DNA of 24,184 bases. It comes from an uncultured Sphingobacteriales bacterium (lineage in GTDB: Bacteria; Bacteroidota; Bacteroidia; Chitinophagales; Chitinophagaceae). Position 1 is the stretch's first letter. Every line of letters starts with the position of its first letter. Shown piece after piece: positions 22,613-24,184 of this stretch. The notes under the pieces were generated by a model. The model searched no databases. It saw nothing but the letters and a program-made list of their open reading frames with translations, and had not been told where the DNA came from. The stretch spans positions 1 through 24,184 of the forward strand of contig CAMLFX010000043.1 in the NCBI GenBank assembly GCA_946479435.1, written 5' to 3'. A program made the translations under genes and the position numbers.

Positions 22613-24184
22613 CTATTCATCAAATGACGAAGCCTTGATATTGTCTACCACCAGTGGTTGGTTGCATTCATCTCCCCAGAAATAAATACAAACATTATCA
22701 AATGGCTCTTTGGGTATTTTGGTATCTACATATAGTTCTTTTGTTGTTCCATTATCTAGCCAACGGAACACACGAATCATATTTTCTTTTACTACGACAT
22801 CTCCTTTTTTAAATCTAACAACAAATTGCGTCATACGCCAGGCTTCCCATTCTTTGAAAATTGACCTGAATGTACCCTGTACACGCAGCCATTTCGCTTG
22901 TGCAGGTTGGTATGCAAAGCAATATTCCGGGCTTGAGGATCTTTCTTTAATAAACAAGGAACAATGTCCGCCGATAGTGAGCGAAGAATCTTTTAGTGAT
23001 GAACTATCGCATAGTTCAAAATCGTTGTTGTAAAGTGGCGTTAGCTGTTTAGGGGTGCCTTCAAATATATCTTTGGCATCCTTAAGTTTTTCTACTTCCG
23101 GACCAACATGATACCTGTAAATAACCCGCCAATAGTATGGGTTGGTCATTCCCCATGAATCATACAGGCCGCTACCGCCGTGTGCGTTGTAGGTGAACCA
23201 TATATTGAAGTAGGCTAATAATACTATAACTGGCATTGTTACCCATTTCAATACGTGTTTTGTTGAAATATATTGCAGCAATGACGCAAATGGGAATAAG
23301 ATTACCGGGTAGCTTTGTATCATCGCCCTGCCGCCAGTACCGCCATACCACCATATATCCCACGCTGATACTATATATAGATTTAGCGCAAAGAATAGAA
23401 GTATGGCTACTTTGTTTTTGCCCGTCTTTAAAAATGGTATAATGCCTATCAGACTACAGATCATTACTGGCGTATAGGTTATCCATCCGCTACGGTAACT
23501 AAAAACATAATCGCCCAGGTGAGGTCTTAGCCATGAAAACCCTTTATCCTGGTAACTATATACAAGAAATTCATTGGTAACATATTTCCAATAGATAATT
23601 TGAATACTACCAATAGCTACCACACATATGGCGCACACAAGTATTTTGGGAAAATTAGCTTTTAGGAAGAGTAATTTTTCTGTTATGGCCTTACCGGAAA
23701 TACGCTCCATGCCCCAGAGTAATGGTATGAGGATGCAGATAATTTCCGATGGCCGTATAAGCACTGCCAGGCCACAGAGCAGCCCTATTCTTATAGCATA
23801 TTTATATTGGGGCGACTTATTGAAGTAATATGTATTAAGTAGTAAAAATACATATATGGTAAATAGCCAATTATGTGTAAGGCTGCCATCAATAGCAGTG
23901 TAGTTGAGATAATTGGTACCAAATACCAGTATTAGTAGCATAATAGCTACTATCTTATCGCTGTAAAACAGCAATAGTAATTTCCTGAAAAACCAGATGC
24001 CTATCAGGGCTACCAGTAAACTTCCAAATTGTATGGCAAATTGATAGGGTATGGAAAAGCCATCAGCAGGGTAGCCCAAAACAGGCGCCAAGGCATGGGC
24101 TGTGAAAAATAATGGTAAATACATTACAGCCATACCTGCAGAATAGGTATTTACCCTGTTGCCGCTAGGTTCATGTACAAATGA
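22613..24184 (-). CDS. Multi-pass membrane protein, probable GT-C-like glycosyltransferase, 5' end off the window
   Basis: The frame is open from the stop at 22613 to the last base of the window (523 codons visible), so the ATG at 24133 is internal: the 17 codons before it continue without a stop (VHEPSGNRVNTYSAGMAVMY). About eight to ten hydrophobic helices occupy the first 340 visible residues (for example LLVALIGIWFFRKLLLLFY, IVAIMLLILVFGTNYLNY, LLFFALNLYIVSAWDIWWYG). Loop motifs such as GYPADGFSIPYQ and LIRPSEIICILIPLLWG resemble polyprenyl-phosphate-sugar-using enzymes of the dolichyl-phosphate mannosyltransferase type. After the helices comes a soluble tail of about 140 residues with beta-sandwich character, ending VVDNIKASSFDE. 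The sugar donor and acceptor are unknown. A 94-bp gap separates it from pyrH; whether they are cotranscribed is unclear. Confidence 0.75.
   Translation of the reverse strand, partial: SFVHEPSGNRVNTYSAGMAVMYLPLFFTAHALAPVLGYPADGFSIPYQFAIQFGSLLVALIGIWFFRKLLLLFYSDKIVAIMLLILVFGTNYLNYTAIDGSLTHNWLFTIYVFLLLNTYYFNKSPQYKYAIRIGLLCGLAVLIRPSEIICILIPLLWGMERISGKAITEKLLFLKANFPKILVCAICVVAIGSIQIIYWKYVTNEFLVYSYQDKGFSWLRPHLGDYVFSYRSGWITYTPVMICSLIGIIPFLKTGKNKVAILLFFALNLYIVSAWDIWWYGGTGGRAMIQSYPVILFPFASLLQYISTKHVLKWVTMPVIVLLAYFNIWFTYNAHGGSGLYDSWGMTNPYYWRVIYRYHVGPEVEKLKDAKDIFEGTPKQLTPLYNNDFELCDSSSLKDSSLTIGGHCSLFIKERSSSPEYCFAYQPAQAKWLRVQGTFRSIFKEWEAWRMTQFVVRFKKGDVVVKENMIRVFRWLDNGTTKELYVDTKIPKEPFDNVCIYFWGDECNQPLVVDNIKASSFDE

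Noticed and set aside
22156..22627. Two overlapping plus-strand open frames opposite and beyond the start of pyrH
   Set aside because: Both are antisense to conserved PyrH motifs and show no protein family pattern.
1..24184. Search by eye for CRISPR repeats, insertion sequence ends, tRNA or rRNA genes and long direct repeats
   Set aside because: Nothing convincing was seen; genes are tightly packed and all gaps are under about 130 bp.

Overview
The window comes from a chromosome of the phylum Bacteroidota, probably the Chitinophagaceae/Sphingobacteriales side. Three things point there: a large TonB-dependent receptor with a carboxypeptidase-D-like N-terminal domain, next to a type IX secretion (T9SS) substrate and a PorV-like outer-membrane protein; several candidate promoters of the Bacteroidota form (TTG about 19 bp before TAnnTTTG); and no obvious Shine-Dalgarno sequences. 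The DNA is AT-rich and densely coding. The longest gene-free stretch is about 125 bp. I saw no rRNA, tRNA, CRISPR, prophage or insertion sequence.

Left part (1-5643, all minus strand, read right to left): leucyl aminopeptidase (M17), pdxA, a FAD oxidoreductase with a C-terminal Rieske domain, an M16 zinc peptidase and a nitronate monooxygenase cut by the window edge. Spacings are short and the last two overlap as TAATG, so this looks like one operon, possibly with internal promoters. Divergent from it (5753-7443, plus) are rsmA and a D-2-hydroxyacid dehydrogenase overlapping as ATGA. A pair of inverted TAACTTTG boxes lies between the two units.

Centre (7568-16545, plus): a three-gene surface unit consisting of a 1270-aa TonB-dependent receptor without a SusD partner, a 1319-aa secreted protein with a T9SS-like C-terminal domain, and a 370-aa PorV-family barrel. 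A perfect hairpin sits between the second and third genes and an intrinsic terminator follows the third. This cassette is the best candidate in the window for a poorly described system: a cargo protein encoded with its own PorV-type shuttle and a TonB-linked receptor.

Right part: greA and a HIT-family hydrolase (plus, overlapping TAATG) end at a bidirectional terminator shared with a convergent pair, an ABM-domain protein and a SAM hydrolase (DUF62) family protein with a diverged active-site loop. Next come a predicted beta-helix lipoprotein (plus), an SRPBCC protein (minus), a VWA protein (plus), UMP kinase pyrH (minus) and a multi-pass membrane protein (minus) whose reading frame runs off the right edge. 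Two convergent pairs here have no intergenic space at all.

Most functions are ordinary housekeeping or envelope functions recognised from motifs. Promoter and hairpin calls come from reading the sequence and have not been tested by computation.
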